Made by a program: the position numbers and the translations under genes
DNA from: Temnothorax longispinosus
Taxonomy: Eukaryota > Arthropoda > Insecta > Hymenoptera > Formicidae
DNA length: 64,000 bases
Reading direction: 5' to 3'
Assembly (NCBI RefSeq): GCF_030848805.1
Contig: NC_092368.1
Coordinates: 1,646,441 to 1,710,440 of the forward strand
The notes under the pieces: model-generated
Seen by the model: the letters and a program-made list of their open reading frames with translations, nothing else
Database searches by the model: none
What the model was told of the DNA's origin: nothing
Part shown: positions 48,971-63,600 of the stretch, one piece after another
Layout: every line of letters begins with the position of its first letter
Numbering within the stretch: position 1 is the stretch's first letter

Positions 48971-49331
48971 CAATCCGCGTCGATTCGAATCAACTCGAAC
49001 CGGTAAACTCTGTGACTTCCTATACTTATTTTTAGTGGATTTTGGAGAACTCAGCTTTACGAAACTTTTGAAGTATAATTAAAAAATTAAGTTTCGATTA
49101 ATTATTTTTACATTTCGCGCATTTAGCCGACATAAATTATACATTACATAAATTATATATATTAGATTTTATATTTCGCGCACTATTGTTTTCTCAACGC
49201 ATGCTCCGTATCGTTTCGTTTCATCGATATGACAGATTTCCTAACCCTAAAATACTTTAGCATTTAATTATTAGTTTCAGAGTGACGAGCGGCGATTTTT
49301 GTCTTTCAAATAATTATTGCAATACAACGAG

Positions 49332-49651
49332 ATGTCGAAGCATAAGTGTACTTTCGCCAAAATGCAAGATGAGGACCCTAAACTTAGCACGCGCGAACGA
49401 CTCTTATGTAAGGTTTGTTTTTTTTATTGCCACTAAACTTGGCCGCACTGCGCTAGAACTTCCCTTCTTGCTTTCGCCAAATTTTAAATATATATATCTG
49501 TTTCACTTTACAGAGAGTGTTCAGCGAAAAAAGCAGACCTTCAGTGAATGGCGAGAAAGTGGCAGTTCTCGGAATCTTACGGCACACATATGTTTCACGA
49601 AACGGAGTAGAGAATGCCGAAATGTGTGCTAATTGCATTATGACTTATTGA
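49332..49651 (+). CDS. Possible small two-exon ORF (72 aa), unrecognised
   Basis: ATG 49332 opens a frame to 49412 (ending ERLLCK), where a donor AAG|GTTTGT is possible. An acceptor TTTACAG precedes 49514, and the second exon continues in the same frame to a stop at 49651. The joined product has 72 residues, with a basic N-terminus (MSKHKCTFAKM) and a Cys pair near the end (MCANC). I recognise no family. The alternative donor TTAT|GTAAGG would create a stop. It may equally be noncoding 5' UTR of SLC66A3, whose start lies 148 bp downstream. Confidence 0.25.
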
Positions 49652-49798
49652 CTTATCCGTAAAGAGATTAAAGATGAGATAAAATAATGTTTTGCCGATA
49701 AGCGGGATGTAAGTTAAAACTTATTACAGCGTACCACATAATTGAAACTTATATACATATGTGTAGCAACGATTAAAAGGCAAGAAAAAAAGAAAAAA

Positions 49799-50652
49799 AT
49801 GACGCTACTGCAACAATTTGCGGATTTGTTGAGCCTGATAACAATAGGCATGTGCTTCGTATTGAAAATTCCGCAGATATTGAAATTGATCTCTGTAAAA
49901 TCAGCTGATGAGATGTCGACGCTAGGATTATTTTTAGAATTGACAAGGTGACTTTACGAGACCATACCTTATACAAGCCTTTACAATTATTTCTTTCATA
50001 AATAACTTATTGATGTCTGTTCTTCAGTTACACTGTGATGACTAGTTACAATTATACGAATGGATACTCGTTGCTGTCCTACTTGGAGTATCCGATAATA
50101 TTAGCGCAGGAGTACATACTGATATTCTTTGTGCTAAAATATTTGAACAGGATCAATATGTGGTCCTTCTTAGGTGCCATAGTATACTTTACGCTGAGCA
50201 GTTGCTTATTGTTGGGAATTGTTCCCAAAATTGTACTTACACTCTTAGTGGTAGGTACAACTATTGTAGTATTACAAATAATTCTTCTGTTGTGTTTTGA
50301 TACATCTTTTTTACACTTGGGTTTTCAGCCAATGTGTACACCGATCTCAGCTTCCAGTAAAGTCGTTCAGTTGCTGGCTATACTTCGAGCTAAAAACGCA
50401 GAGTCGGTATCGCCTCTCACCTGGTTTATATCCGCCTTCACTAATCTGAGTAAGTTTTCTGTTTCGCATACATACAATGATTTCTGGTAACGAGTCAAAC
50501 ATTTCAATTGTGTTTCAGCGAGGGTATTCACCATATGGATGGACTCTGCCGATATATTGCTGCTGGGGAACTTTATCATCTCGGTCCTGCTGAGTTCCAG
50601 CATCATGTTCTCCGCTCTTTATTACAGAAGCCACCCGTTAAAGCAGGATTAA
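49799..50652 (+). CDS. SLC66A3: PQ-loop repeat protein SLC66A3 (PQLC3)
   Basis: Four exons: 49799-49947, 50028-50250, 50329-50449 and 50519-50652, giving 208 aa (human SLC66A3 about 202). The first PQ loop is seen in LKIPQILKLISVKSADEMS (residues about 21-39). A second appears as PISASSKVVQLLAILRAKNA with a lysine in place of the usual proline region. YPIILAQEYILI matches the family's LEYPILIAQD stretch. Hydrophobic segments fit a seven-span membrane protein. The molecular function of SLC66A3 is not established; relatives are lysosomal amino-acid exporters and MPDU1. Poly(A) signals AATAAA lie at 50806-50811 and 50836-50841. Intron 2 is only 78 nt and open in frame. Confidence 0.9.
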
Positions 50653-51737
50653 ATAAAAAAAAAAAAACAGGGAAATTATACATCTAGTCGCAAGCGTATG
50701 CTATGAATATATATAGAGTATGCTATAGATAACTGTGCCATATTTGTGTGACATATTTTTGTTGAGAGCGTAATCATGAAAGGTATACTATATTTTATTT
50801 CTGCTAATAAAATATTTTAATTTAAATAATCTGCTAATAAAATGACTTGTCCTATATCGATTTATTTCCCTCACGTTTACATACCTTAAAAACAAAAGAA
50901 TTAAAAATATATAATTGTATTTGAGATCGAATATATTTCACAATTAAATATCAATGAAAATTTATATGTATATTTTATTCGAATAAGACGCTGGAGTTCC
51001 ATATTTGTCAGAGCTGTCTTGAGCTGTAAGATAATGCAGCGTCGAAGAAACTATAATAAACAAAATCTCATTCCCGTGCATATGAAAGATGCCATGTGGT
51101 TTTGGTTCTTCTAAATCAGTGATCTTCAAAGTTATGTTTTGTCATATAATCATTACTTTCGTAAGAAAAAATAATAACAATAAGATCTCGTTATAAAGAA
51201 ATAATCGATATGTTCTTAGAAAATTTTTAATTGGAATATGCATAAACAATATACAAATATATCCGTACTTTGCGATATCTATGAGATACATATCGTAAAA
51301 ATATCAGGGAAAGGACGATAAAATTTAGAATTTTTATCTACTTCTATTTTTTTTTAAATCTTTGTTACGAGCATAATTTGATAGACTCGCGTAAAAATCT
51401 CCAGATGAAGACGGAACGTAAGCGACTCAGGATGCCTGTACTCGGGTCCACGCGGGATTCAAACTCCGACTTGAAGATCACTGATCTGTTTCACCCCCAC
51501 CGAGTTCTTCTCATCTGGCAAGTCGACGGTACTGGATGAACTCTAGTCTGGTCTGGACAGTCGGCACCGAGAAAGCGTCCAGGCATCATCATCTCTCTCA
51601 CGGAAGAAAGAGGGAGAGAGAGAGAGGGAGGAAGGGAGCGAGACGAAGAAGAGAGAAGACGAAAGTGAAGAAAAAAAAGAGTGAAGCAGTTCCGCGAAAG
51701 AACTTGAGAAGGTGTCGGATTTTCTGCTACTGGCAGG
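50653..51737. other. Spacer between SLC66A3 and laminin alpha, with laminin 5' UTR
   Basis: The first 200 bases are the SLC66A3 3' UTR. From about 51536 the purine-rich sequence is probably laminin 5' UTR. A tRNA-like B box on the minus strand (GAGTTTGAATCCCG, about 51449-51462) and short terminal CCAGATGA/TCATCTGG sequences suggest a SINE or MITE at about 51400-51520. Confidence 0.45.
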
Positions 51738-54565
51738 ATGCGGTTGCCGGCAACCTTCGCCGGTCTTCTGCTGATTGTCCGGCTGTCTAGGTGCGAGATC
51801 CTGACGCCGCCGTACTTCAATTTGGCCGAAGGCAAGGAGATCGTGGCCTCGGCTACGTGCGGCGTCGACACTACCGGCCCCGAGCTTTACTGCAAACTCG
51901 TCGGCGCGAACGCCGATCAGGATGAAGATATCAACTTGATTCAAGGCCAGGTAAATACCAGCGATAAATATACTGTAAAAAGATGCTTGATATGTTTGTA
52001 ACACAGTGTGTAATATCTATTAGACGCGTATGTAATTCGAATTTACCAAACTTTCTTTCAAAACTCAATTAATCAAAATTAAATTAATAGTTAGGAAAAC
52101 TTTTTTTAACCCTCGGCTGAAACTACAAAATATTGAAAACTTATAAATGAATTTTTTATACATAGATGCAAAAAGTTACATTTTCTGACGATTTAAATTT
52201 ATTCAAATTTATATTTAGACAATAATCTGTTGATTGAATATCATATGAACAGAATAAAAATCGATTTAATGAATACTCTCGCATGCCGAGGGAATTGTGA
52301 TATATTCGTCTTCAGTATTTGCACCGAATTTTATCTACTATGATTAGGTCTTATGAGTCCAAGAGTTTATCAGCTTCAAGGCATCAACTCTTACTCAACT
52401 ACTTCCTTTTCTTATCCTCTTTTATATGGTCTTTCTATTTATATCAATAGCTATTCGCATCGTCGAAATGTAATATTTTATAAACATTTATAAATACATA
52501 TCACTTCGCACTTTTTCTGTCTCTCTCTTTATCTGGGAATTACGATAAATAATCGGAAGAAATGAATGAGACCACTGATGGAAGATTATAGCTTTCATCA
52601 ATCGAACGGCGAACATACAAAGAAATTTATTGAATAAATTTAATGTTTATTTAATATTATTAAATTAATATTTTTAATTTTTTATTATTATATAAAGCTT
52701 GTTGATTGTATTAATAAATGTATGATATGCCTTTAAATTGCAATTGTATTTGTAATATTCTATACTTGTAACATTTAAAAACTTTCGCTAAATTTTTTAA
52801 TTAAGATTTTATTTTCACTAAATTAATCATTAATAAGTTTATAAACAATAAAACAGGAATTTTTGTGTATATTATTATGTATTTGTATAAGTAATACAAT
52901 TCTAATTCTCCGTGATTGCCATTCTTAGCTGCTCCGAAAATTAAATTTCTTTGTGATATATTAACGCGTAAGCGTTTTGTCGGCGAATCAGGACAAAAGA
53001 TGCCTACAAAGCTCTTTCGTTCGAAAGATCCAGCTAAAAACCAGTTCGCAGGGTCTATGATTGTGTTCGAAGAATGCGATAGAAGATCGTAGGATCGCGT
53101 TTCCCTGCGAACGCATGATTCTTCGTTATCGAAAATAGAAACCGCGCGCACATATATGTAATATGGAGATGTATATAATGTATTTACTATAAGTACAAAA
53201 ATAATGCACACTTAATTTCCAAATTTAATTTCTCTGCGATATTATTTAGTATGGGCGTAAAGTTTAAAAATTTCATTTTGCATTACAATTATCAAAACTG
53301 AGTGTTTATGCATTTTGTATTTTAATTGTGTCGTAATGCTGATCCAGCATCCATCTAGATCATTGAGAACACGAGGCATCAGCTTACGACATTGTACCTA
53401 TCTATGTGGGTAAAAGGAGACGAAACCGAAAAGAACCAGAAGCGAGAAGCCCGATAAAACGGAAGATAAGGGTGACCTCTCGATAACACTCGATCGTTCA
53501 CCCGTCCGAAATTAAGAAGCTTTCTATGTCATACACAGATTCCCAGAAAAAGAAATCTTCATCTACATATCTATCTCCCGATTATCTAAATTCGTTCCTT
53601 TATATTAAGATTCGTTATTAGAAGATTTCTCTTAAAATTTTAATATAATATAGCAAGCAGAGGATGCGTGTGACGATAAGAAATAAATAAAAATTATAAA
53701 TTTGTTCTTACAAAAATTCTCGCTACTTTAGCTCATATCTAAAATACATATTGTACATTAGATTCTATTATTTATAATTAATTTTTTTCTCTTCTCAATA
53801 CAATGATAAATTTTGTTTTTTCCACAGGTATGCGATTATTGCGATCCTGATAATCCGGAAAAAAAGCATCCACCTGAATATGCGGTCGACGGTATGGAAA
53901 CTTGGTGGCAATCACCACCTTTATCCAGAGGAATGAAATATAATGAGGTCAATCTGACGATCAACCTGGAACAAGTAAGTTATTGTATATAACATAAAAC
54001 ACAGAGATTAGTATAATGAGATGATCATGTTTTCGAAGCATGTTTAAAAGGATCTGATTCAGAAGCGGCAGGAAATAATGATGCGCGATTCTTTTATCGG
54101 CGATGTAAACGTTCTATCGCGCAAGTAGTAGGCGTTTTCCTGCAAGTGGGAAGATTTATCTGCGGTTTGCTTCCGGAGAATAATGAAAGACGAGGATCAT
54201 CAGCAATATTTATTGTTTCCACTGTTGAAAATTGTCACGTATTTTTCTGCAAATTTTCTGCGAATACCTTTAGTTTCTATTAAATTAATATGTAATTAAT
54301 CTGATGATACGTGTTTCATGGTACAATTAATATAAACTCTCGATATTTATTTATTCATCCAATTATTAGCGCAAATAGAGAGAAAAAGACGTAGCTGATG
54401 GCTGTATATCCAAACGTATCTTATTTCTTAATACGATTAGTTGTTATCAGAACTGCAGTCTATCTTCGCGACTGTAGCGTACGCAAAAGCTGTTACTCTT
54501 TCGCTAATTATCTTCTTAGAGAGGCTCATTTACACCGTTGTTTGACCGTCCCTATCTCCGTCTCC

Positions 54566-54650
<85 letters not shown>

Positions 54651-57600
54651 CCCTCCCTCTCTCCCCTCCCTTTTCCATTCTCTTTCTTTAATAATTTATT
54701 TGCATGGGTAATTTTTTAAATGCTTTATCTCTTTTTTCCTCTCATTAGCTTAGACACATCCTTTATTTTTTAGATTTATTATACTCTCCAATTTCTTAAA
54801 TCTATTGTCCCAGAAAAGAATAAACCTCTCTTTTTATCTCTCTATCTCGCTATCTCACTTTTTCTCTCAGTTAGCCCATATACTTGAGATTTTGATGGTC
54901 TTTCTTAGAGCACCGAAACCATGTATGGCACACATCTGGCATTCAGTCCTCGGTTTTTACCCTTGGTTCACATTACTTTGTTTGAAATGACAGGAACGCA
55001 CTCGTACGAAATTAAATGACTGAAAGCTATAAATTTTAACAGGCAAAGCCTGTTGAATGATAAATTTTTCTGTAAAATAATATAATAATTATTATGGCAA
55101 GAAGGTTTTGGGAAAATCAAAGAGAAAAATAGACATAAATAATGCTTATCCTATTGCTTATAAGAAGAGAATAAAGATAAAAAAATAGAATTAAGAATTT
55201 TGATAAAAATACACGGGTTTTTTTTTTAGGAATTTCATGTGGCTTACGTTTACGTGCGAATGGGAAATTCGCCTCGGCCAGGACTCTGGATCCTGGAGAA
55301 GTCGAAGGATTACGGCAAAACCTGGTCACCCTGGCAATATTTCTCGGATTCTGCCAGCGATTGTCTAACTTACTTCGGGGTGGACAGCCACAAGCCGATT
55401 ATTCGAGACGACAGCGTGATCTGCACGACTGAATATTCAAAGGTCGTCCCACTCGAGGGCGGCGAGATCCCGATCTCAATCCTGAATAACCGACCCTCGG
55501 CGAAGCACTATTTCAATTCGACTTTGTTGCAAGAATGGACGCGGGCGACGAACGTTCGTTTCCGTTTTCTCCGAACGAAGAACTTGCTGGGGCACCTGAT
55601 GTCCGTCGTTCGTCAAGATCCCACCGTCACCAGGAGAGTAAGTGACGTTGAAACGTTGCTCTCGATTTCTCGGCGATATTTGACTCTCTGTAATAAGTAA
55701 TTTATATCCATGCTTGTCGTTGAAACAAATTGCTTCCTCATAGAGGAAGCTTTGTGATGGTGAAAAATTTTTTTTTCGAGATTTTGATGGAAATAGGTTT
55801 AGAATGTTCTAAAATGTCGAAAAATCGTATTAGTAAAAAATGTCCGGAAGTATGTATGTATGTGTGTGTGTGTATGTGTGTGTACGGATTTTTTGTACAC
55901 GCATCTACTTCTACAATTTTTTAGATACCGGGTTGAAATTTTTCACACAAATAGAGTATTATAGAAAGTATGTTCTCCTCAAATTTTATTAAAATCAGTT
56001 GACCGGTATAGATTTTATTGGAATTTTTTTTTTTTAGAAAAGTGTGTTTTATCCTATAGCTTTCTCAATATTTGAGATAGCGATCTATATCTAATTCTAT
56101 TAAATTCTTCAGTTTTTTCTACCCCTATTTCATATATAATTAATTAAGATTTGATTAATTAGTTCTGGAGTTACAGACGTTTGAAATTTCGGAGATTTTG
56201 ATCGCGTATAAAGCTAAGTCTAATCAACCGAATTTAAAAGAATTATATATGAAATAAGGGTAGAAAAGACTAAAAAATATAATAAAATTAAAAATAGATC
56301 GATATCTCCAAATTTGCGGAAGTTAAAGCTTCCTCTATGAGGAAGCCAAGTGCAAATTTCTAATTTGCACAATTTTTTTACTTAGCGGTGCAAAAGAAAC
56401 TTCGGTAAGCATCTTAGAATCCGTTTTGTAAACGATATTCCTCTGTTATCCGATATTTTTATAATTTTTTTTTTCTAATTTGGTTGCTAAAGAAGTTTTT
56501 GTTTGTATTGCAGTACTTTTACTCGATCAAAGATATTAGCATCGGCGGTCGTTGCATGTGCAACGGTCACGCGGACATCTGCGACATTCAGGACCCCAAT
56601 ATGCCGAAGAAATTGGTCTGCCGGTGCCAGCACAACACCTGCGGACCTCAGTGCGCAACATGTTGCAAGGGTTTCGAACAGAAAAAATGGAGACAGTCCA
56701 CGGCGTCGAAGAAATTCATATGCGAACGTAAAAACAATTTACTTTCTCAGTATTTGAAGAGAAAAATTTGCCAGCAATAAATTCTATCAGTTATTACACG
56801 AATAACAAATAGATCTGCTAAGAATACTAATTTTATTTGCTGAAAATTATTTTCTTGAATCGGCAAATTACTTAGAATAACATAAATTAATTTTTATACC
56901 TTAATTAAAACAATGATGATTTTATGGGTACAAGGTGGGTTTGCCAGAGATACACTGTATTTCTTTAGCAGCGAATTAATATTTACAGCCTGCAACTGCT
57001 TCGGACATTCGGACGAGTGCATTTACAGTGCGGACACTGATGAGAAGCACTTATCACTGGACATCCACGGTAATTACGAGGGCGGTGGTATTTGTCAGAA
57101 TTGTAGACACAACACTGAAGGCATCAATTGTAACCGTTGCAAGCCCAAGTTCTACAGGCCTCGGGATAAGCCACTCAACGCAACCGACGTATGTCAACGT
57201 AAGTTCATTTAAGATATAAACTCGGTATTTTTTAAGTCGTTATAAATTTCACAAGTTGTACATTTTATATATTTAATTAGCCTGCAACTGCGATTACTTT
57301 TACTCGACCGGAAACTGCGCCGATTCCACTGGAAAATGCGAGTGCCGAAAGGAGTTTACACCGCCGAACTGTGATACTTGCAATTACGGATTCTTTGGCT
57401 ATCCTAATTGTTTGCCCTGCGAATGTGATTTGCGCGGCACGGACGGTTATCATTGCGAAGCAACCGAGGGTTATTGCCCTTGTAAGATAAACTACGCCGG
57501 CCACTATTGCAATCTCTGCGCGGAGGGATATTACAATTTCCCCGACTGCTTACGTGAGTGAATCTCTTGAAAGTTATTTCAAGGTCTTTATATAGGACAA

Positions 57601-60600
57601 AGTTATTTGGAAAGTAACGTCGGTCATTATGCGATTTCAGCTTGCAGTTGCAATCCTCTGGGTGCCCTAAACGATGTCTGCGACGTGGTGTCCGGTAACT
57701 GCACGTGCAAAAACAATTACGGAGGCAGAACGTGTAACATTTGCGAGGACGGGTACTTCAACTATCCTCATTGCACATGTACGTCACATTTATTTTCAAC
57801 ATATATTTAAAAACCGCTAATATAGCAGAATATTGAATTTATATGTTGACAATAATATAAAGATTTGGCACTCAGTAAATTGCCGACGATCATTTTTTTC
57901 TTGTGATTATCTTCTCTCTTATTTTCTTTATTTTATAGCAATTTAATTTTTCTTTTGATAAGAAAATATTTTTAGATATATAATAATTTTTTGCATAAAT
58001 AAGATTATTATAAAATTTAAAATTGTTTGACTGCAATACTATAGGATAGGATCTGTAAATTCCGTTTCTACATTTATGACATCAATCTTAGACATGGTTT
58101 CTTTATGCAATTTGCAGATTGCAATTGTGATGCTCGCGGAACAGAACCCGGTATTTGCGACAAGTCGGATGGCGTTTGTTTGTGCAAGGAAGGATACGGC
58201 GGCGTTAGATGCGACCAGTGTATCCCGGGATATTACGGCTATCCCAACTGTGTACCGTGCAACTGTAGCTCCGTCGGCTCATCCAGCATCAGTTGCGATT
58301 CCGCGGGCAAGTGCTCGTGCCTCGCCAATTTCGCCGGAAGAACTTGCAGTCAATGCAGTCCAGGATACTACAAATACCCGGAATGCATTGGTATGTAATA
58401 CTACTCGCGAAATTCTCGTTATACGATGTCTCAGATCTTCGTACAATATATTTTATTATCTTTAAATATTCTAATATAATCTGGACACATTTTAGTTTTT
58501 CTTATTAAAATTAAATTAATCAGTTATATTTTGTCGGTTAAATATTTTTTAATATTTCGACATTAGCATGCAATTGCGATAGTCATGGCTCCATCGGCGT
58601 ATCCTGCGATGGCGAAGGTAAATGTCAATGCCGCGAGAACTTCGACGGTATTCGATGCGAGCAATGCAAAGAGGGCTACTACAACTTTCCTACCTGTGAG
58701 GGTTGCAACTGTGATCCGGCTGGCATAGTTGCGACATTCCAAGGTTGTGGCTCCTTGCCGCCTGGCGAACTCTGTCAGTGCAAGGACCGAGTCGAAGGAA
58801 GGATATGCAACCAGTGCAAGCCACTTTATTGGAATCTGCAGCCTTACAATCCAGATGGTTGCGAAGGTTCGGATGTGATATAAGTTCAAAATATATAATT
58901 ATATATGACACGTGATTTTTTATGAAGCATATTTGCATTTAAGAATGTCAGTGTAACATTCCTGGAGTCATCGGCAGCATTGGCGAGTGTGACACTAAAA
59001 CTGGACAGTGTATCTGCAAACCCAGCGTAACTGACAGAGGATGCAGCCGATGCATTGACGGAACGTACAATCTTCAGGAAAACAATCTCTTCGGTTGTTC
59101 TGGTAGGTCAATTGATTCCTCCGTTTCATAATATTTAATCTTTAACGTGACGCATTTTTTTCATTAAGATTGCGCTTGCGACGTTGGCGGTTCCGTGAAT
59201 CCGGTATGCGACAAGCAAACTGGCCAGTGTCCTTGCCAACCACGGGTGACCGGTCTTACGTGTAAGGAGCCTTTGAAAGCGCATTACTTCCCAACTCTTC
59301 ATCAATATCAATACGAGGCCGAGGTTGGCAAAACTCCCAGTGGTAGCGGCGTCCGTTACGGCTTCGCGGAAGATATCTTTCCGGGCTTCAGTTGGAAAGG
59401 GTACGCTGAGTTTACTACTCAGCAAGACGAAATTGTACTGGGCGTAAACATCGGCAAGTCTTCGCTCTATCGGATGGTCTTGCGTTACGTGAATCCCAGT
59501 AGTGAGCCGATCCTCGGCACTATCACTATCACACCTGACAGTCCATCTGAGGTAGAGCAACAGTTTAAAGTCAACTTTAAGCCAACCAGTCGACCGTCCT
59601 TTGTAACGGTTGCCGGAGCACACGGTAACCATCCATCACCCATGGTGATGAACCCCGGACATTGGTCTATCAAGATTGCCACGAAGAAGAGTATGTTCCT
59701 TGATTACTTCGTTCTATTACCATCGGAATACTACGAGGGCGGCATATTGACGCAGGACGTAAACGTACCCTGCGAAGTCGGTTACAAGAGACTCTGCAGG
59801 CACTACGGATATCCGAACTTAACACGATTTGACTTAGTCCACGGCGCCGGCGGCTTTCTGAGCGAGAACAATGTACGGATCCCGTTGACTGAGTATTTCA
59901 CCGATCGCGAGACTTTACAAGAGATCGGCGAGGATGAGGTGCCGCTCATCAACAAGCAGCAAGAACAAATTCATTTTGAATTAAGAATCAGCAAACCTGG
60001 TCCTCACGTTCTCGTGGTGACTTATGTCACTCCGCGGGATGAGCGAGACACGTCGGTGCTGCTAATCGAGGCGAATACCGTCGGCAAGGGCAAAGTCACT
60101 CTGAATCCCTGTAGATATACCAGCACATGTCGACAGGTTGTCACCGATACCTACGGCAAGGTGGCCGTCATGAATTTCCCATCAAACTACGTTAGTTTGG
60201 TGCTGACTGGTGAACCGACCTCAAACGTCGCGATCGACTCTATAGTGGCAATTCCCTATCATCAGTGGTCGCTGGACTACGTGAAGCCTAAATCTATCTG
60301 CGTGAGGAAAAACGGCAAATGCGTACAAGGATTGTTTCCCGGTGCCTCCGACGCCAAGAAGATCGAATTCGAGGCTTCTAATGGCATTCCCGAAGCTGAA
60401 AATCCTTCCGGCATTTACGATAACGCCACTAAATTGATCTACCTAGGTGATGGCGACATGGTTGATATTCATGCAAAGGTGTCCCAACCGGGAGATTACG
60501 TCTTCGTGATACAGTATTATCAACCGGATCACCCTCAATTCGAGCTGGACGTGCTAGTGCAAAACGGCAAGTTTTACGAGGGGAAGGTGCCCGTTTCCCA

Positions 60601-63600
60601 CTGTCCCAGTAACAGCGGCTGTCGTAGCGTTGTACGTCAAATCGACGACAACGATACCAGGTTTCAGCTGATTGAAAATTTCGTGCTGACGCTGAAAGAG
60701 CCCGGTCGCGGTATCTGGTTAGATTACGTCCTGGTAATCCCGGCGGATCAGTACAACGAGAAAATCCTCGATAAATTACAGTTCGACCAGACAAAAGAGT
60801 TCATTAAGCGTTGCGGCAGCAATCATTTCCAGATCAACGTCACCGAGGACGGCTTTTGTCGTGACTCCAGCTTTTCTCTAACGGCTAATTATAACAACGG
60901 TGCGCTGCCTTGCAATTGCGACAGCGAGGGCTCCACCAGCTTCGAATGTGACAAATTCGGCGGCCAATGTCCCTGTCGACCGAACATCATCGGCAGACGA
61001 TGCGAGAGCTGCAAATCTGGCTTCTACGGCTTTCCCAGATGCAGACCGTGCAATTGTCCCGCTCTCTGCGAACGGGACACCGGCAGATGTATCTGTCCGC
61101 CCCGAGTGACCGGTCAACGATGCGATCAGTGCGAACCTGGCACCTACGGATTCCACCCGATCGTCGGCTGCGAGGAGTGCAACTGTTCACCCCTGGGCGT
61201 CCTTGACGGCGATCTGCAGTGCGATGACATTGGCTGCCGTTGCAAGGAGAACGTGAAGGGCCGTCACTGTGACACCTGTCAAGCTGGTTACTCGCAGTTT
61301 CCGCATTGCGAGCGTTGTGATTGCGATTCACGCGGCACCACCAACGATATCTGCGACCAATATACAGCCGAGTGCTTCTGCAAGGCGAATGTGCAAGGTC
61401 TGGCATGCGACGTATGCCGCGAGGGTACCTTCGACATCCAGGCTGAGAATGCGGATGGTTGTACCAAGTGCTTCTGCTTTGGCAAGACCACCAGGTACGC
61501 TCTCTCATTATTTGCCATCATCGCGTTACATCGTGTTAATATAGATCTACTATCATTAACAGGGATTAATTGCTATCAACGTACAAATTTTTAAAAAATA
61601 ATGTAACACTCATTGACCAGGTGTGCCTCCGCGAATCTCTACTGGACCCATGTTATGAATATGGCCGGTTGGGGATATGTCAAGCCTGTTGATAAGACCG
61701 GCAACTTTACCAATGTGTCAACCTACTCTTCAGACAATGAAACTACGTTCACGATCTCCCTCGACACTGACGACACTATCGAGAACATCGTCTACTTTTT
61801 GGCGCCCGATGCCTATCTCAATAAGAAGTTGACTTCTTACGGTGGCTACTTCAATTATACCGTCTTCTACACCACGGGACCGTTCGGCAAGGCTGTTAGC
61901 GCCGCCGACGTTGTTCTTCAAGGCGCCAACACTACGTTGTTTTATTATTCCGACGAGCAGCCACCATCCTCTGTGAACTTTAGGGCGTCCGTCCGTCTCG
62001 TCGAGGCTAACTTTGTAACTAGCAACAGGCTGAGCGCGACCAGAGAACAAATTATGGTTATTCTCGAAGATCTACGTGCAATATACGTGCGTGCTACGTA
62101 TTGGAATCCTAGCATCCAGGCTATGTACGTATCTTCGGCGGTTCTATTCCGAGGAATTGTTATCATTACCTTACAATAAATATCTTTTCAGATTATCATA
62201 TGTGACTTTGGACGTCACAACGGAACAATACTCAGCTCAATACAGTGCCCGGGCTAGCAGTGTGGAACAGTGTCAGTGTCCACCCAATTATCAAGGACTC
62301 TCATGCGAGGAATGCGCACCGGGATATTACAGGATTAAATCGGGACCATACGGAGGATACTGCGCACCTTGTCAATGCAACGGTCATGCGAGTACATGCG
62401 ATGTAAACACCGGGATCTGTCAGGTGAATTGGACAGATTTTTTCTAGTATAAAATTTTCCATCAAACAGTTTTTTTTTTAATCTGTAACTATTCTGATTC
62501 TCTTCGCAGAACTGCAAGAACGGCACCGTTGGCGATCACTGCGAGTACTGCGAGCAAGGCTACTACGGTAATGCCACTGTGGGCACACCAACGGATTGTC
62601 TAATTTGTGCATGCCCGTTGCCGGTCGCCTCCAACAACTTTGCCACCGGCTGCGAGGTGAACGAGGAGGGCAATAAGATCAGCTGCGACTGCCTGCCCGG
62701 ATATTACGGCGCTCGTTGCGAAGTCTGCGCCGCCGGTTACTACGGCAATCCCGAGGTGTACGGCGATTACTGTAAGCCGTGCGAGTGCTCCGGCAATATC
62801 GACACCAATCAGATTGGCTCGTGCGACAGCATCACCGGCCAGTGTTTGCAATGTTTGAACAATACCTACGGTGAAGCGTGCAATCTGTGCGCCCCCGGTT
62901 ACTTTGGCGACGCCGTCGACCGGAAAGACTGTCGTAGCTGCGTATGCGACGACTGCGGGATGGAACACTGCGACAGCTACAACGGTCAATGTTTCTGCCA
63001 AGAAAACGTAATCGGCGAGCAATGCGATCGCTGCGCGCCCGATCATTATGGTTTCGGCACTTGCAACGGTTGCAGGCCATGCGACTGCGACCTGGCCTCG
63101 GAGAGCAGCCAGTGCGACGGAGAGACGGGACAATGCAAATGTATGCCAGGTGTCACCGGTCGCAGATGCGACCAGTGCATTCAGGGATATTGGGATTACG
63201 GACCGGGCGGATGCACATGTAAGACTATCTTTCTTAGAATCATTATTCGAATCATTATTCGCTTTTATAAATGAGTAAAGTCAGTCTGTAAATCGCGGAA
63301 GATTCGTAGAATAAAAATTGATTTTATTATGAACAAGACCGATCAGTACCTCTCTTAAATCAATCAATAATTCTTACGTTGAACAGTCATTATGTAAAAG
63401 CTACTCGGATTAAAGATTAGCTATGTTATTAGGATAATTGTATGATAAAAGTTAAACATATAATTACCCATCTCTTTTAGCGTGCGAATGTCACACTGGT
63501 TACTCCGTCGGCGTGTCTTGCAACACAACCACTGGTCAGTGCACCTGTTTACCTGGTGTGATCGGCGAAAAATGCGACCACTGCCCGTACCGGCACGTGC

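Noticed and set aside
52801..53211. 136-aa minus frame in laminin intron 1
   Set aside because: No similarity seen; the length is reachable by chance in AT-rich intron sequence and there is no start or splice context.
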